Assembly (NCBI GenBank): GCA_002898615.1
Contig: BEIB01000011.1
Location: forward strand, 1-22,384
Origin: a bacterium HR25
GTDB lineage: Bacteria > Chloroflexota > Dehalococcoidia > SM23-28-2 > HRbin24
DNA length: 22,384 bases
Direction of reading: 5' to 3'
In this document: one piece after another, positions 8,662 through 16,616 of the stretch
Numbering within the stretch: position 1 is the first letter of the stretch
Layout: every line of letters starts with the position of its first letter
Notes under the pieces: model-generated
Seen by the model: the letters and a program-made list of their open reading frames with translations, nothing else
What the model was told of the DNA's origin: nothing
Databases searched by the model: none
Made by a program: the position numbers and the translations under genes

Positions 8662-9900
8662 ATGGCGGGAGCCCTGGACGGCATCAGGGTGCTGGATGTC
8701 ACCATCTGGCAGCAGGGGCCCATGACCACCGCCCTGCTGGCTGATTTCGGCGCCGATGTCATCAAGGTAGAGGGGCCGGACACGCCCGATCCCGGCCGTT
8801 CCCTGGTGCGCTACGAGCCCAGGCCCGGCGGCCCCAACGCCTACTTCGAGACCCACAACCGCAACAAGCGCGGTATAGTGCTGGACCTGCGGGCCGAGAA
8901 GGGTCGGGAGGTCTTCTACCGCCTGGTGGAGCGGGCCGACGTGGTGGTCCAGAACTTCCGTCGTGGCGTGGCCCGTCGCCTGGGGATCGACTACGAGACC
9001 CTCTCCAGCATCAACCCGCGGCTCGTATACGCCAGCGCCTCGGGGTTTGGACTGGAGGGCCCGGACGCCCATCGGCCGGCCCTGGACCCTCTGGCCCAGG
9101 CCCGCGGGGGCGTCATGAGCGTCACCGGGGAGCCAGAGGGGCCGCCCACCCGCACCTTCAACGGCTTCGCTGACCAGATAGGCGCCTTCCTGCTGGCCTA
9201 CGGCATCATGGTGGCCCTCTTCCACCGGGAACGCACGGGAGAGGGCCAGATGGTGGACGGCTCCCTCTTCCAGGCCACCATCGCCGCCCAGGCCTTCAAC
9301 ATCACCAGCTTCCTGATGACCGGCACCTACGCTGGCCAGCCCATCCCCCGCATCTCCCGGCGGCTCACCAGCCCGCTGTGGAACCACTACAAGGCCAAGG
9401 ACGGCCGCTGGATCATGCTGGGGATGGCCCAGCTGGGCCGCTACTGGCCCACCTTCCGCCAGGTGATGCACGAGGCAACGGGCGTCCTTCTGGAGCCGGA
9501 GCACATCAGCATAGACTGGATGCGCACCCACCCCGGCGACCTGATGCAGCTCATCGCCAAGCTGGACGAGCTCTTCGCCACCAAGGACGCCCGGGAGTGG
9601 CTGGAGCTCTTCCGCTCCCGTGACCTCCTGTGCGAGCAGGTGCAGGACTACTCCCAGGTAGTCCAGGACCCCCAGGTGCTGGCCAACCGGATGATCGTGG
9701 AGTACCAGCACCCGGCCCACGGCTCCCTGAAGATGGTGGCCACCGGCGTCAACCTCCACCGCACCCCGGGCTCCATCCGCCGGCCGGCGCCCCAGTTCGG
9801 GGAGCATACGGAGGAGGTGCTCCTGGAGCACGGCTTCACCTGGGAGGAGATAGAGGAGCTGAGGCGACAGGGCGTGATAGGCCCGCGTCCCAACGCCTAG
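8662..9900 (+). CDS. Family III CoA-transferase (CaiB/BaiF/Frc type)
   Basis: Family III enzymes move CoA between carboxylic acids through an aspartyl intermediate. The 412-residue length is typical. The N-terminus has L-D-G-I-R-V-L-D-V (5-13) and L-L-A-D-F-G-A-D-V-I-K-V-E (25-37). N-K-R-G-I-V-L-D-L lies at 68-76. The nucleophile region is A-L-D-P-L-A-Q-A, with Asp142 as the likely catalytic Asp. R-T-G-E-G-Q-M-V-D-G-S-L-F follows near 195-207. The start ATG has an excellent AAGGAGGTGG site. The acid substrate cannot be predicted. The gene stands alone, with no dehydrogenase or hydratase neighbour to point to a pathway. Confidence 0.93.
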   Translation: MAGALDGIRVLDVTIWQQGPMTTALLADFGADVIKVEGPDTPDPGRSLVRYEPRPGGPNAYFETHNRNKRGIVLDLRAEKGREVFYRLVERADVVVQNFRRGVARRLGIDYETLSSINPRLVYASASGFGLEGPDAHRPALDPLAQARGGVMSVTGEPEGPPTRTFNGFADQIGAFLLAYGIMVALFHRERTGEGQMVDGSLFQATIAAQAFNITSFLMTGTYAGQPIPRISRRLTSPLWNHYKAKDGRWIMLGMAQLGRYWPTFRQVMHEATGVLLEPEHISIDWMRTHPGDLMQLIAKLDELFATKDAREWLELFRSRDLLCEQVQDYSQVVQDPQVLANRMIVEYQHPAHGSLKMVATGVNLHRTPGSIRRPAPQFGEHTEEVLLEHGFTWEEIEELRRQGVIGPRPNA

Positions 9901-9919
9901 CCCCGCCCGCTCGATGAGG

Positions 9920-9951
9920 AGGCCGCCACGGCGGTGCCGCCCTGGCGGCCT
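9920..9951. terminator. Hairpin between convergent CoA-transferase and sigma-factor genes
   Basis: A 9-bp perfect stem, AGGCCGCCA/TGGCGGCCT (9920-9928 with 9943-9951), encloses a second GGCGG/CCGCC stem. It lies in the 53-bp gap between two converging genes. There is no long T-tract, so it may be a bidirectional, weakly intrinsic or Rho-assisted terminator. Confidence 0.6.
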
Positions 9952-9953
9952 GT

Positions 9954-10577
9954 CTATTCCTCCGGCCCCATGAGGGCGCGGAGACGGCGCAAGGCCCGGA
10001 AGACTATCACCCGCACGTTCCCCTCGGTGGTGCCCACTATCTGGGCGATCTCGCGGTTGGAGAGACGAGCATCGAAGCGCAGAGAGAGGACGCGCTGTTC
10101 CCGCGGCGAGAGGCGTCCCAGGGCCTGGAGGAGGCGATCCACCTCGTCGTGCAGGAGGGAGGCGGCCTCCGGCGAGGGGCCCTTCCAGCGCAGGGCCTGG
10201 GGCGACTCCGGGTCCGGCCAGGGGGCATGACGTCCGTTGCGGCGGAGGTCACTCACCAGCAGGTTATGAGCGGTGCTGAAGAGCCAGCCGCCGATGGCGT
10301 TGGGGTCCCGCAGCGTCCCCCAGTTGAGGTAGGCCCGGAAGAAGGTCTCCGCCACTACGTCCTGAGCCCGGTCATGGTCCCTCACCCGGCTGAGGACATA
10401 GGCCATGAGACGAGGGTAGAAGCGCTCGTATAGCTGAGCGAAGAGGACGGGATCGGGCGCCGAGGGGCCTCCCCCTGGAGAGGCCGGCGGCGCGGACCGT
10501 CTGCTGGGGGCCGGCCGCCGACCGGGCGGGCCCTGGGGCGCCTCTGTAACTCTCATTGAGCGGCTCCGTCTAGCCAT
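9954..10577 (-). CDS. ECF-type RNA polymerase sigma factor
   Basis: This is a 207-residue sigma-70-family factor with only regions 2 and 4. After a Pro/Arg-rich disordered N-terminus (1-42), region 2 spans about 45-112. It contains F-Y-P-R-L-M-A-Y-V-L, D-R-A-Q-D-V-V-A-E-T-F-F-R-A-Y and the region 2.4-like W-L-F-S-T-A-H-N-L. Region 4 spans about 145-200, with L-S-P-R-E-Q-R-V-L-S-L-R-F and the helix-turn-helix L-S-N-R-E-I-A-Q-I-V-G-T-T-E-G-N-V-R-V. No anti-sigma gene is adjacent, so the regulatory partner is unknown. ATG 10577 opens directly onto an AT-rich intergenic island that may carry its promoter. Confidence 0.92.
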   Translation of the reverse strand: MARRSRSMRVTEAPQGPPGRRPAPSRRSAPPASPGGGPSAPDPVLFAQLYERFYPRLMAYVLSRVRDHDRAQDVVAETFFRAYLNWGTLRDPNAIGGWLFSTAHNLLVSDLRRNGRHAPWPDPESPQALRWKGPSPEAASLLHDEVDRLLQALGRLSPREQRVLSLRFDARLSNREIAQIVGTTEGNVRVIVFRALRRLRALMGPEE

Positions 10578-10604
10578 AGAGTGTCGCTTCGATTCAGCAT
10601 TTTC

Positions 10605-10630
10605 ATTTCCAGCTTTATAAAACTGGAAAT
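10605..10630. repeat. 26-bp near-perfect palindrome
   Basis: ATTTCCAG and CTGGAAAT form 8-bp arms around an inner TTTATAAA core. Only one base pair is mismatched in the whole 26 bp. It lies 28 bp upstream of the sigma-factor start codon, so it could be an operator or form a hairpin in that gene's leader. Confidence 0.75.
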
Positions 10631-10720
10631 TTCAAAGCAGTTTTCTGACGCCAGAATCCTATTTCAAGATTTTCCCTGTCAACAGCTTTTGCCGATGGTA
10701 GGGGCAGAGTTATCAAGAAG

Positions 10721-10729
10721 TTATCCACA
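10721..10729 (+). promoter_or_regulatory. DnaA-box-like sequence TTATCCACA
   Basis: This is a perfect match to the standard DnaA box. A degenerate copy (TTATCAAGA, 10710-10718) lies 11 bp upstream in the same orientation. One perfect box can occur by chance, so its function is uncertain. Confidence 0.4.
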
Positions 10730-10782
10730 AGCGGGGCGCCAGGGCCGGGGATGGAGGCGCCCGGGGGGCGCGGGGTGCCGGG

Positions 10783-11118
10783 TTGGCTAAGAGGTGGCGC
10801 CTCCTGAGCAACCACGGCCTAGTGCTGGCCTGCATCCTTCGGGACCCGGAGGTCACCCTCCGGGAGGTCTCCCTGGCCACCGGCCTCACCGAGCGAGCGG
10901 TCTACCAGATAGTCCACGACCTGGAAGAGGAGGGGCTCCTGGCCAGGGAGCGTCGGGGCCGTCGCAATGTTTACCGGATCCACTGGGAGCGGATCCGGGG
11001 GCACGAGTCCCTCCCCGGCCTCGACATGGGGTGGCTGGCCGGGTTGCTTCTGGGGCCCCAGGAGGGGGAAGGCGGGGAGGGAGCCGCCCCCGCGCCCGAG
11101 TCCGCAGGGCCAGCTTGA
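10783..11118 (+). CDS. Winged-helix DNA-binding regulator
   Basis: This is a 111-residue protein with a MarR/ArsR-like winged helix at about residues 8-70. V-T-L-R-E-V-S-L-A-T-G-L-T-E-R-A-V-Y-Q-I reads as the helix-turn-helix. D-L-E-E-E-G-L-L-A-R-E-R-R-G-R-R-N-V-Y forms the helix end and the basic wing. The C-terminal third is Gly/Glu/Pro-rich and low in complexity. The start appears to be TTG 10783, as no in-frame ATG or GTG precedes the domain; a weak GGGGTG lies upstream. The ligand is unknown. It is divergent from the sigma factor across the AT-rich island, which suggests a shared control region. Its TGA stop is embedded in the TTGACA of the next promoter. Confidence 0.75.
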   Translation: MAKRWRLLSNHGLVLACILRDPEVTLREVSLATGLTERAVYQIVHDLEEEGLLARERRGRRNVYRIHWERIRGHESLPGLDMGWLAGLLLGPQEGEGGEGAAPAPESAGPA

Positions 11119-11143
11119 CAGGGCTACCCGCCAGTGCTAGGTT
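11115..11143 (+). promoter_or_regulatory. Promoter of the luciferase-like oxidoreductase
   Basis: TTGACA (11115-11120), 17 bp, then TAGGTT (11138-11143). The perfect -35 overlaps the stop codon of the winged-helix gene. It implies a leader of about 40 nt before GTG 11191. Confidence 0.5.
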
Positions 11144-11190
11144 TTGGCCAGACAAGCATACATTCGACAGGTAACCCCAGGAGAGGCCCG

Positions 11191-12435
11191 GTGAAGGTCT
11201 GCGCCTTCGTGCAGACGCCCTATAGGGAGCTGCCGGCAGACTTCGAGAGGCGCTATCCCTCGGTGGTGATGGCCCCTTGGTGGGAGCTGGCCCGGCCGGA
11301 CAAGATGGGTCAGTACTATCGCTGGACCATCGACTCCCTCCTCCACGCCGCCCGCGCTGGCCTGGACGGAGTCGCCATCACCGAGCACAGCCAGAACGTC
11401 TACGACGTCATGCCCAACCCAAACCTGGTGATGGCCAGCCTGGCCACCCTGACGGAGGGGCTCCCGGTGGCCCTGGTGGTGCTGGGCACCACCGTGGGGA
11501 AGTCCCACCAGCCGCTGCGCATCGCCGAGGAGTACGCCATGCTGGACTGCCTCAGCGATGGACGGCTCGTCGCCGGGTTGCCCCTGGGCCTGAGCTACGA
11601 CGCCAACATCAACTACGGCGTCACCCCCCTGCAGACCCGCGAGCGCTACATGGAGGCCCATCGGCTCATCGTCAAGGCCTGGACGGCCAGGGAGGTCTTC
11701 CCCTGGAACGGCAAGTTCTGGCAGTTCCCGGCCGTCAATCTGTGGCCACGGCCCGTCCAGCAGCCCCATCCGCCGGTATGGGTGCCCGGCGTGGGCACGC
11801 CGGGCACCATGCAGTGGGTGCTGGCCAACGACTATTGCTACTGCTACCTGAGCTGGTTCGGCCCCAGGGTGGCCGCCCGCTCCGTCATCCCCAGGTACTG
11901 GGAGATAGCGGCCCAGATGGGAAAGGAGGCCAACCCTTACCGCCTGGCCTACCTGCAGGTGGTGGTGGTCTCGGATACCGATGCCCAGGCGGAGGAGGAG
12001 TACGGCCCCCACGTGGAGTACTTCTTCCACAAGTGCCTGGCGGGGATCCCCCTGGCCTGGCTGGGCCTCCCCGGCTACATCGATTACCCCGGCCTGGAGT
12101 ACCTGATGAGGGACCCCCGCGACCTAGGCCTCTTCCCCCAGTTGCGGGAGATGCGCTTCAAGGACTTCGCCGAGGGACAGTTCGTCATCGCCGGGAGCCC
12201 GGCCACCGTCCGCGACCAGCTGCTGGAGGTGGCGCGCGAGTTCCGCGTCGGCAACCTGCTGGCCATGCTCCATATCGGCTCCCTGCCCCACGAGCTGGCC
12301 CTCAAGAACATTGAGCTGTTCGCCCGCGAGGTGCTGCCTCACCTGCGCCCCCTCTGGGACAGCGAGGGCTGGGAGCACCGCTGGTGGCCCCGCTCCCTGC
12401 TGGCGGGACGCAGTGCCCCCTCGCCCCCCGGCTAG
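11191..12435 (+). CDS. Luciferase-like (LLM class) flavin-dependent oxidoreductase
   Basis: This is a 414-residue TIM-barrel protein of the bacterial-luciferase family, using a flavin (FMN or F420) cofactor. Family marks are A-R-A-G-L-D-G-V-A-I-T-E-H early, L-V-V-L-G-T-T-V-G-K-S-H-Q-P-L-R-I-A-E-E, D-C-L-S-D-G-R-L-V-A-G-L-P-L-G and R-E-R-Y-M-E-A-H-R-L-I-V-K-A-W. A later block is P-P-V-W-V-P-G-V-G-T-P. The frame opens at 11134, but GTG 11191 is preferred. It follows AGGAGAGG at a good distance, and the residues before it have no family resemblance. The real substrate is unknown. Its TAG stop shares the CTAG at 12432-12435 with copB. Confidence 0.9.
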   Translation: MKVCAFVQTPYRELPADFERRYPSVVMAPWWELARPDKMGQYYRWTIDSLLHAARAGLDGVAITEHSQNVYDVMPNPNLVMASLATLTEGLPVALVVLGTTVGKSHQPLRIAEEYAMLDCLSDGRLVAGLPLGLSYDANINYGVTPLQTRERYMEAHRLIVKAWTAREVFPWNGKFWQFPAVNLWPRPVQQPHPPVWVPGVGTPGTMQWVLANDYCYCYLSWFGPRVAARSVIPRYWEIAAQMGKEANPYRLAYLQVVVVSDTDAQAEEEYGPHVEYFFHKCLAGIPLAWLGLPGYIDYPGLEYLMRDPRDLGLFPQLREMRFKDFAEGQFVIAGSPATVRDQLLEVAREFRVGNLLAMLHIGSLPHELALKNIELFAREVLPHLRPLWDSEGWEHRWWPRSLLAGRSAPSPPG

Positions 12436-14483
12436 GCCAGCCTGGTCCGCCGTATGAGGGGGGCGTTGACCGCCACCATCACCGTGGAGAGGCTCATGAG
12501 GAGGGCGCCGACGGCCGGCGTCAGCACGATGCCCCAGCCATAGGCCGCGCCAGCTGCCAGGGGGATGGCGACGACGTTGTAGCCAGCAGCCCAGAGCAGG
12601 TTCTGCACCATCTTGCTGTAGGTAGCCCTGGCCAGCCGCAGCACGCGCACGACGTCGATGGGGTCGCTCTCCACCAGGACGACATCCGCCGATTCGATGG
12701 CCACGCTCGTTCCCGCCCCCACGGCCACGCCCAGGTCCGCCTCCAGCAGGGCGGGTGCATCGTTGATGCCATCGCCCACGAAGGCCACCGGCCCCTCCCC
12801 CCGGAGGCCGCGCACCACCCGCGCCTTCTCCTCGGGGAGGACGCGGGCGTAGAAGCGCCGGATGCCCAGCTCCCGGGCCACCTCTCTGGCCACCGACTCA
12901 GCATCCCCGGTCACCATAGCCACCTGCACCCCCATAGCCTCCAGTTGCCCCACCGCCTGGCGGGCGCTCTCCCGCACCTTGTCGGCCAGAGAGAAGAGGG
13001 CCAGCGCCCTCTCGTCGTCCATCAGGAGGATGGAGGTCTCCCCTCGAACGTCCGCCTCAGCGAGGGGCTCCGCCAGACGCCCCAGCTCCACCCCCGTCTC
13101 CCCTGCCCACTCCGGCCGGCCCACCCGGTAGGCGCGCCCGTCCAGCCAGCCCTCCACCCCCCAGCCTGGCACCGCCCGGAAGTCTGTCACCTCCCGGAAA
13201 GGGAGGCGACGTTCACGCGCTGCCTCCACGATGGCCGCCCCCAGCGGGTGCTCCGAGAGGGCCTCCAGGGAGGCGGCGATGGCGAAGGCCTCCCCTTCCT
13301 CCATGCCGCTGTGGACCTGCCGCAGGACGAAGCGCCCTTCCGTCAGGGTGCCGGTCTTGTCGAAGGCGACGATGCGGACCTCGCGGGCCCGCTCGAAGGC
13401 CTCCCGCACCCGCAGCAGGATCCCGTTGCGGGCCGCCATGGCGCTGGCGTTGACCATCACTAGGGGGACGGCCAGGCCCAGGGCGTGCGGACAGGCGATC
13501 ACCAGCACCGTGACCGACCGTTCCACTGCTGTGGTCGCCCCCGAGGCGACGAGCCATGTCACCAGGGTGATGGCCCCCACACCGATGGCGATCAGGGTGA
13601 GGAGGAAGGCAGCCCTGTCGGCCAGGGCCTGGTAGCGGCCGGGGGAGGCCTGCGCCTCCCGCACCAGGCGTATCATCTGCCCCAAAGCGGTGTCCTCCCC
13701 CGTCCGCGCTACCCGCACCAGCAGGGCGCCCTCGTTGTTCACGGCGCCCGCCGCCACCTCGGAGCCCGGCCCCTTGGGCACAGGCCGGGACTCCCCGGTG
13801 AGGAAGGCCTCGTTCATGGTAGACGAGCCCTCCACCACCGCCCCGTCCGCCGGAGCCTGCTCGCCCGGCCTCACCAGGACGATGTCCCCGTCCCGCAGCC
13901 CTGTGGCGGGGACGTCCTCGATATGGCCATCCCGGACGCGGTGGGCCACCGGCGGCATCAGGGCAGCCAGATGCTCCAGGGCGCGTCCGGCCCCCTGTAC
14001 CGAGAGCAGTTCCAGCCAGTGGCCCAGCAACATGACGTCGATCAGCGTCGCCAGCTCCCAATAGAAGCCGCGCTCGGCCAGCCCGAAACTCGTCGTCAGG
14101 CTGTAGGCGTAGGCGGCGGTGGTGGCGGTGGCCACCAGGGACATCATGCCCGGCGCACGGGCCTGCAGCTCACGGACGGCCCCCGTCAGGAACGGCCCGG
14201 CCCCGTACAGATAGATGACCGACCCCAGCACCGGCTCCACCCAGGCGCTGCCCGGGAACTCGGCCGGCCCGAAGCCGAACCAGCCCCGCACGTCCTCCGA
14301 GACGAACAGGACGGGAACGGTAAGGAGGAGGCAGACCCAGAAGCGGTCGCGGAACATGGCCGGGGTGTGGCCGGCGTGGCGGTCGTGGACGGGGCCAGGA
14401 GTGGACGCCGCCGGCGCCCGGGAGCCGTGACCGCCGTGGCCGGCCGGCATATGGGAAGCGTGAGGGGCGTCCGTCCCTGCCAT
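12432..14483 (-). CDS. copB: Copper-translocating P1B-type ATPase, CopB-like (CPH motif)
   Basis: This is an integral-membrane heavy-metal exporter driven by ATP; 683 residues. The N-terminus (1-40) has seven histidines and no CXXC metal domain. The actuator T-G-E-S is at 229-232, the metal-site C-P-H at 331-333, the phosphorylated D-K-T-G-T at 375-379, the H-P pair at 412-413, and G-D-G-I-N-D-A-P at 570-577. The last helices carry G-Y-N-V-V-A-I-P-L-A-A-G and M-S-L-S-T-V-M-V-A-V-N-A. C-P-H plus a His-rich tail defines the P1B-3 (CopB) group, linked to Cu(II) or Ag/Cu export, rather than CopA with C-P-C. ATG 14483 has a GGAGGTGA site. No copper sensor or chaperone is adjacent. Confidence 0.93.
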   Translation of the reverse strand: MAGTDAPHASHMPAGHGGHGSRAPAASTPGPVHDRHAGHTPAMFRDRFWVCLLLTVPVLFVSEDVRGWFGFGPAEFPGSAWVEPVLGSVIYLYGAGPFLTGAVRELQARAPGMMSLVATATTAAYAYSLTTSFGLAERGFYWELATLIDVMLLGHWLELLSVQGAGRALEHLAALMPPVAHRVRDGHIEDVPATGLRDGDIVLVRPGEQAPADGAVVEGSSTMNEAFLTGESRPVPKGPGSEVAAGAVNNEGALLVRVARTGEDTALGQMIRLVREAQASPGRYQALADRAAFLLTLIAIGVGAITLVTWLVASGATTAVERSVTVLVIACPHALGLAVPLVMVNASAMAARNGILLRVREAFERAREVRIVAFDKTGTLTEGRFVLRQVHSGMEEGEAFAIAASLEALSEHPLGAAIVEAARERRLPFREVTDFRAVPGWGVEGWLDGRAYRVGRPEWAGETGVELGRLAEPLAEADVRGETSILLMDDERALALFSLADKVRESARQAVGQLEAMGVQVAMVTGDAESVAREVARELGIRRFYARVLPEEKARVVRGLRGEGPVAFVGDGINDAPALLEADLGVAVGAGTSVAIESADVVLVESDPIDVVRVLRLARATYSKMVQNLLWAAGYNVVAIPLAAGAAYGWGIVLTPAVGALLMSLSTVMVAVNAPLIRRTRLA

Positions 14484-14577
14484 GGACCGTCACCTCCGCG
14501 ACGTCTTCGGTTCCCGGGCGGTCAGTGCTCGCCCCGCTGACGCCCGATGATAGGGGGCGGGCCCGCGCTGTGGGGGC

Positions 14578-15663
14578 TCATGGCCTCAGCCGGTAGAAGC
14601 GCCAGAAGGGGTGCTCTATGGGCAGCACCTCCATACCGGAGAAACCGGCCTCGTCGGCATAGCGACGCAGGACGGCCGGGCGCATGACGGTGCCGGTGCC
14701 CGCCGGCCCGTCGGCCAGGCCGGTGGGCAGGCAGAGGAGGACGCTGAAGCCATAATAGAGGCGCTCCAGCTCGTCGGCCGGGGCAGCGAAGGCCTCGTTC
14801 ACCCGCTCGTCCATTATCAGGACCGTGCCCCCGCTGCCCAGGAGCCTCCGCATGTTGCGCAGGGCGTCCACGGGCCGGCCCATATCGTGGACGCACTCGA
14901 AGGCGGTCACCAGGTCATAGGGGCCGGACAGCCCCTCTCCGCTGACGTCCTGGATGTGGAAGCGGACGCGCTCCGAGACTCCCGCCTCGGCGGCGTTGCG
15001 GCGGGCCATCTCGATGGACTGAGCGTCGATGTCGAAGCCGTCCACCTGCGCCTTCGGATAGGCCAGGGCGATGGCGATGCTGGACCAGCCGGCCCCGCAG
15101 CCGATATCGGCCACCCGGGCCGGCGGGTCGGCCATGAGCCGGGCATGGAGGTCGGGTATGGACGGCAGCCACTCCTCCCCCAGGAGCCGCAAGAAGGAGG
15201 GACGGTTCATGCTGGCCTGGGCCTCGCGGGCCTCCGTCCCGTACATCTCGTAAGGAACACCGGCGCCCGTCCTGAAGGACTCGATGATGGCGGACAGGGG
15301 GACGGAGGGCAGGAACCGTACCAGGGGGAATACGTAGTCCAGGCTGTCCCGGTCCAGGAGGACGGCGGCGTGGGCCTCCGGCAGCCGGTAGCGACGCGCC
15401 CCGGCCTCCGCCGTGGGGTCATCCACCCCGAGGACGCCGGCCGCCGCCTGCTGCTCCAGCCACTCCCGCACCGGCCGTTCGGCCAGGCCCGTGCGGCGGG
15501 CCAGCTCTCCGGCGGTGGCGGGGCCCACTTTGGCCAGAGAGGCGTACAGGCCCAGCCTCTCGCCGATGAAGACCGTCATCATCTCCATGGCCCCCCGCAT
15601 GGAGTCCAGAAGCCAGCCGGCCAGGGCCTCCCTCTGCGCTCTCTCCTCTTCCCCACGTTCCAT
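14578..15663 (-). CDS. SAM-dependent methyltransferase with N-terminal winged helix
   Basis: This is a 361-residue class I methyltransferase. Residues about 10-110 form a winged-helix/dimerisation domain (A-T-A-G-E-L-A-R-R-T-G-L-A-E-R-P-V-R-E-W-L), as in the Rv2258c-like and O-methyltransferase groups. The Rossmann part has motif I V-A-D-I-G-C-G-A-G (184-192), the acidic D-G-F-D-I-D (208-213) and motif V-T-A-F-E-C-V-H-D-M. The open frame extends to 15768. ATG 15663 is preferred because GGGGAGGTG lies just upstream, and the preceding residues belong to the intergenic region. It lies 94 bp upstream of copB on the same strand and may be cotranscribed. The methyl acceptor is unknown. Confidence 0.87.
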   Translation of the reverse strand: MERGEEERAQREALAGWLLDSMRGAMEMMTVFIGERLGLYASLAKVGPATAGELARRTGLAERPVREWLEQQAAAGVLGVDDPTAEAGARRYRLPEAHAAVLLDRDSLDYVFPLVRFLPSVPLSAIIESFRTGAGVPYEMYGTEAREAQASMNRPSFLRLLGEEWLPSIPDLHARLMADPPARVADIGCGAGWSSIAIALAYPKAQVDGFDIDAQSIEMARRNAAEAGVSERVRFHIQDVSGEGLSGPYDLVTAFECVHDMGRPVDALRNMRRLLGSGGTVLIMDERVNEAFAAPADELERLYYGFSVLLCLPTGLADGPAGTGTVMRPAVLRRYADEAGFSGMEVLPIEHPFWRFYRLRP

Positions 15664-15740
15664 GACGCACCTCCCCGAAGCATATGCATTATGGTAACAC
15701 ACGGGGAGACCGGCCCCCGGGGCAGCAGCGGCCGGAAGCG

Positions 15741-15769
15741 TTGAAGGCGGCTGTCCCCGGCGCGACAAT
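15741..15769 (+). promoter_or_regulatory. Promoter of the SppA-like gene
   Basis: TTGAAG (15741-15746), 17 bp, then GACAAT (15764-15769). It implies a leader of about 22 nt before ATG 15798. Confidence 0.55.
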
Positions 15770-15797
15770 ACGGGAAACCTCTGGGGGTGGAGAAGCG

Positions 15798-16616
15798 ATG
15801 AGCCAGCTCCGTCAACCGAGCGAGTTCCCCTGGCAGCGTCCCCGCATAGGGCTCATAGACGTGCACGGGCCCATCATGCAGAGCGCCCGCGTGGCGGAGA
15901 CGGTGCGGGCGCTGGGTGCCCTGGCGGCCGACAAGCGGGTGCGGGTCGTCGTCCTAGACATAGACTCCCCCGGGGGCTCCGCCGGCCTGGCCGACCACCT
16001 CCACCTGGCCGTATCGCGTCTGGGGCAGACGAAGCCGGTCATCGCCCACATCCGCAACCTCGGGCTCTCCGGTGGCTACCTGGTGGCCTGCGCCGCCCGG
16101 CGCATCGTGGCGCCGCCCACCGCCCTAGTGGGCTCCATCGGCGTCATCATAGCCCGGCCGGTGGTGCAGGAGCTCATGGAGCGGCTCGGCATCAAAATGT
16201 TCGTGAGCCGCATCGGCGAGCATAAGGACATGATGCAGCCCTGGCGGGAGCCCACGCCGGTGGAGGCGGAAAAGCTGGCCGCCCTGCGGGACGAATTCTA
16301 CGAGTGGTTCATCGGCCGCGTGGCCGAGAAGCGCGGGCTACCCCTGGAACAGGTGCGGAGCTACGCCACCGGAGAGTTCTTCACGGCGGCCCGGGCCAAG
16401 GAGATGGGGTTGGTGGACGACCTGGGAGACCTGGACACCGCCCTGGACATGGCCTCCGAGATGGGTCGCGTCCCTCGCAACGTCGTCCACATACGGCCGC
16501 GGCGGCCTCTGCTGGAACGTCTCTTCTCGCCGGCGGCGGCCAGCCTGGCCCACCACCTGGCCCAGGAGCTGGAGTCCCGCCTGCAGGTGCGAGTGGAGTA
16601 CCGCTCGGGCGGCTAG
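15798..16616 (+). CDS. S49 (SppA/ClpP-fold) peptidase without membrane anchor
   Basis: This is a 272-residue S49-family serine peptidase. The core has V-V-L-D-I-D-S-P-G-G (51-60), the nucleophile region L-G-L-S-G-G-Y with Ser91, V-G-S-I-G-V-I near 111-117 and the general-base lysine Lys143 in E-H-K-D-M-M. That is the Ser/Lys dyad of the SppA group. SppA normally degrades cleaved signal peptides from a membrane-anchored position. Here no N-terminal transmembrane helix is seen, so it may be soluble and oligomeric. ATG 15798 is chosen over the longer frame from 15684 because of the GGGGTGGAG site and the promoter at 15741-15769. It converges on the rhomboid gene, sharing CTAG 16613-16616. Confidence 0.85.
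   Translation: MSQLRQPSEFPWQRPRIGLIDVHGPIMQSARVAETVRALGALAADKRVRVVVLDIDSPGGSAGLADHLHLAVSRLGQTKPVIAHIRNLGLSGGYLVACAARRIVAPPTALVGSIGVIIARPVVQELMERLGIKMFVSRIGEHKDMMQPWREPTPVEAEKLAALRDEFYEWFIGRVAEKRGLPLEQVRSYATGEFFTAARAKEMGLVDDLGDLDTALDMASEMGRVPRNVVHIRPRRPLLERLFSPAAASLAHHLAQELESRLQVRVEYRSGG

Larger units (their letters stand above)
10578..10782. other. AT-rich intergenic island between sigma factor and winged-helix gene
   Basis: About 150 bp (roughly 10580-10730) is strikingly AT-rich compared with everything around it. It holds a 26-bp near-palindrome and a DnaA-box-like site, listed separately. Possible promoters in both directions are TTGCCG-16-TATCAA (10689-10716, plus) and TTGACA-15-TAGGAT (10682-10656, minus). 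The short spacer makes the latter weak. It is either the control region of a divergent regulator pair or a replication-related site. Confidence 0.55.

Noticed and set aside
8497..9831. 444-codon open frame on the minus strand
   Set aside because: It is antisense to the CoA-transferase, which has clear family motifs and a strong ribosome site. The antisense protein has no recognisable domain.
11277..12314. 345-codon frame inside the luciferase-like gene
   Set aside because: It is an alternative plus-strand frame, Pro/Gly/Arg/His-rich with no ribosome site; the real frame carries family motifs.
12384..14540. Long plus-strand frames opposite copB (359 and 351 codons)
   Set aside because: copB has every P-type ATPase motif. 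The opposite frames are low-complexity His/Gln/Pro/Gly products of GC-rich codon bias.
14611..15744. 377-codon plus-strand frame
   Set aside because: It is antisense to the methyltransferase and has no motif or ribosome site.
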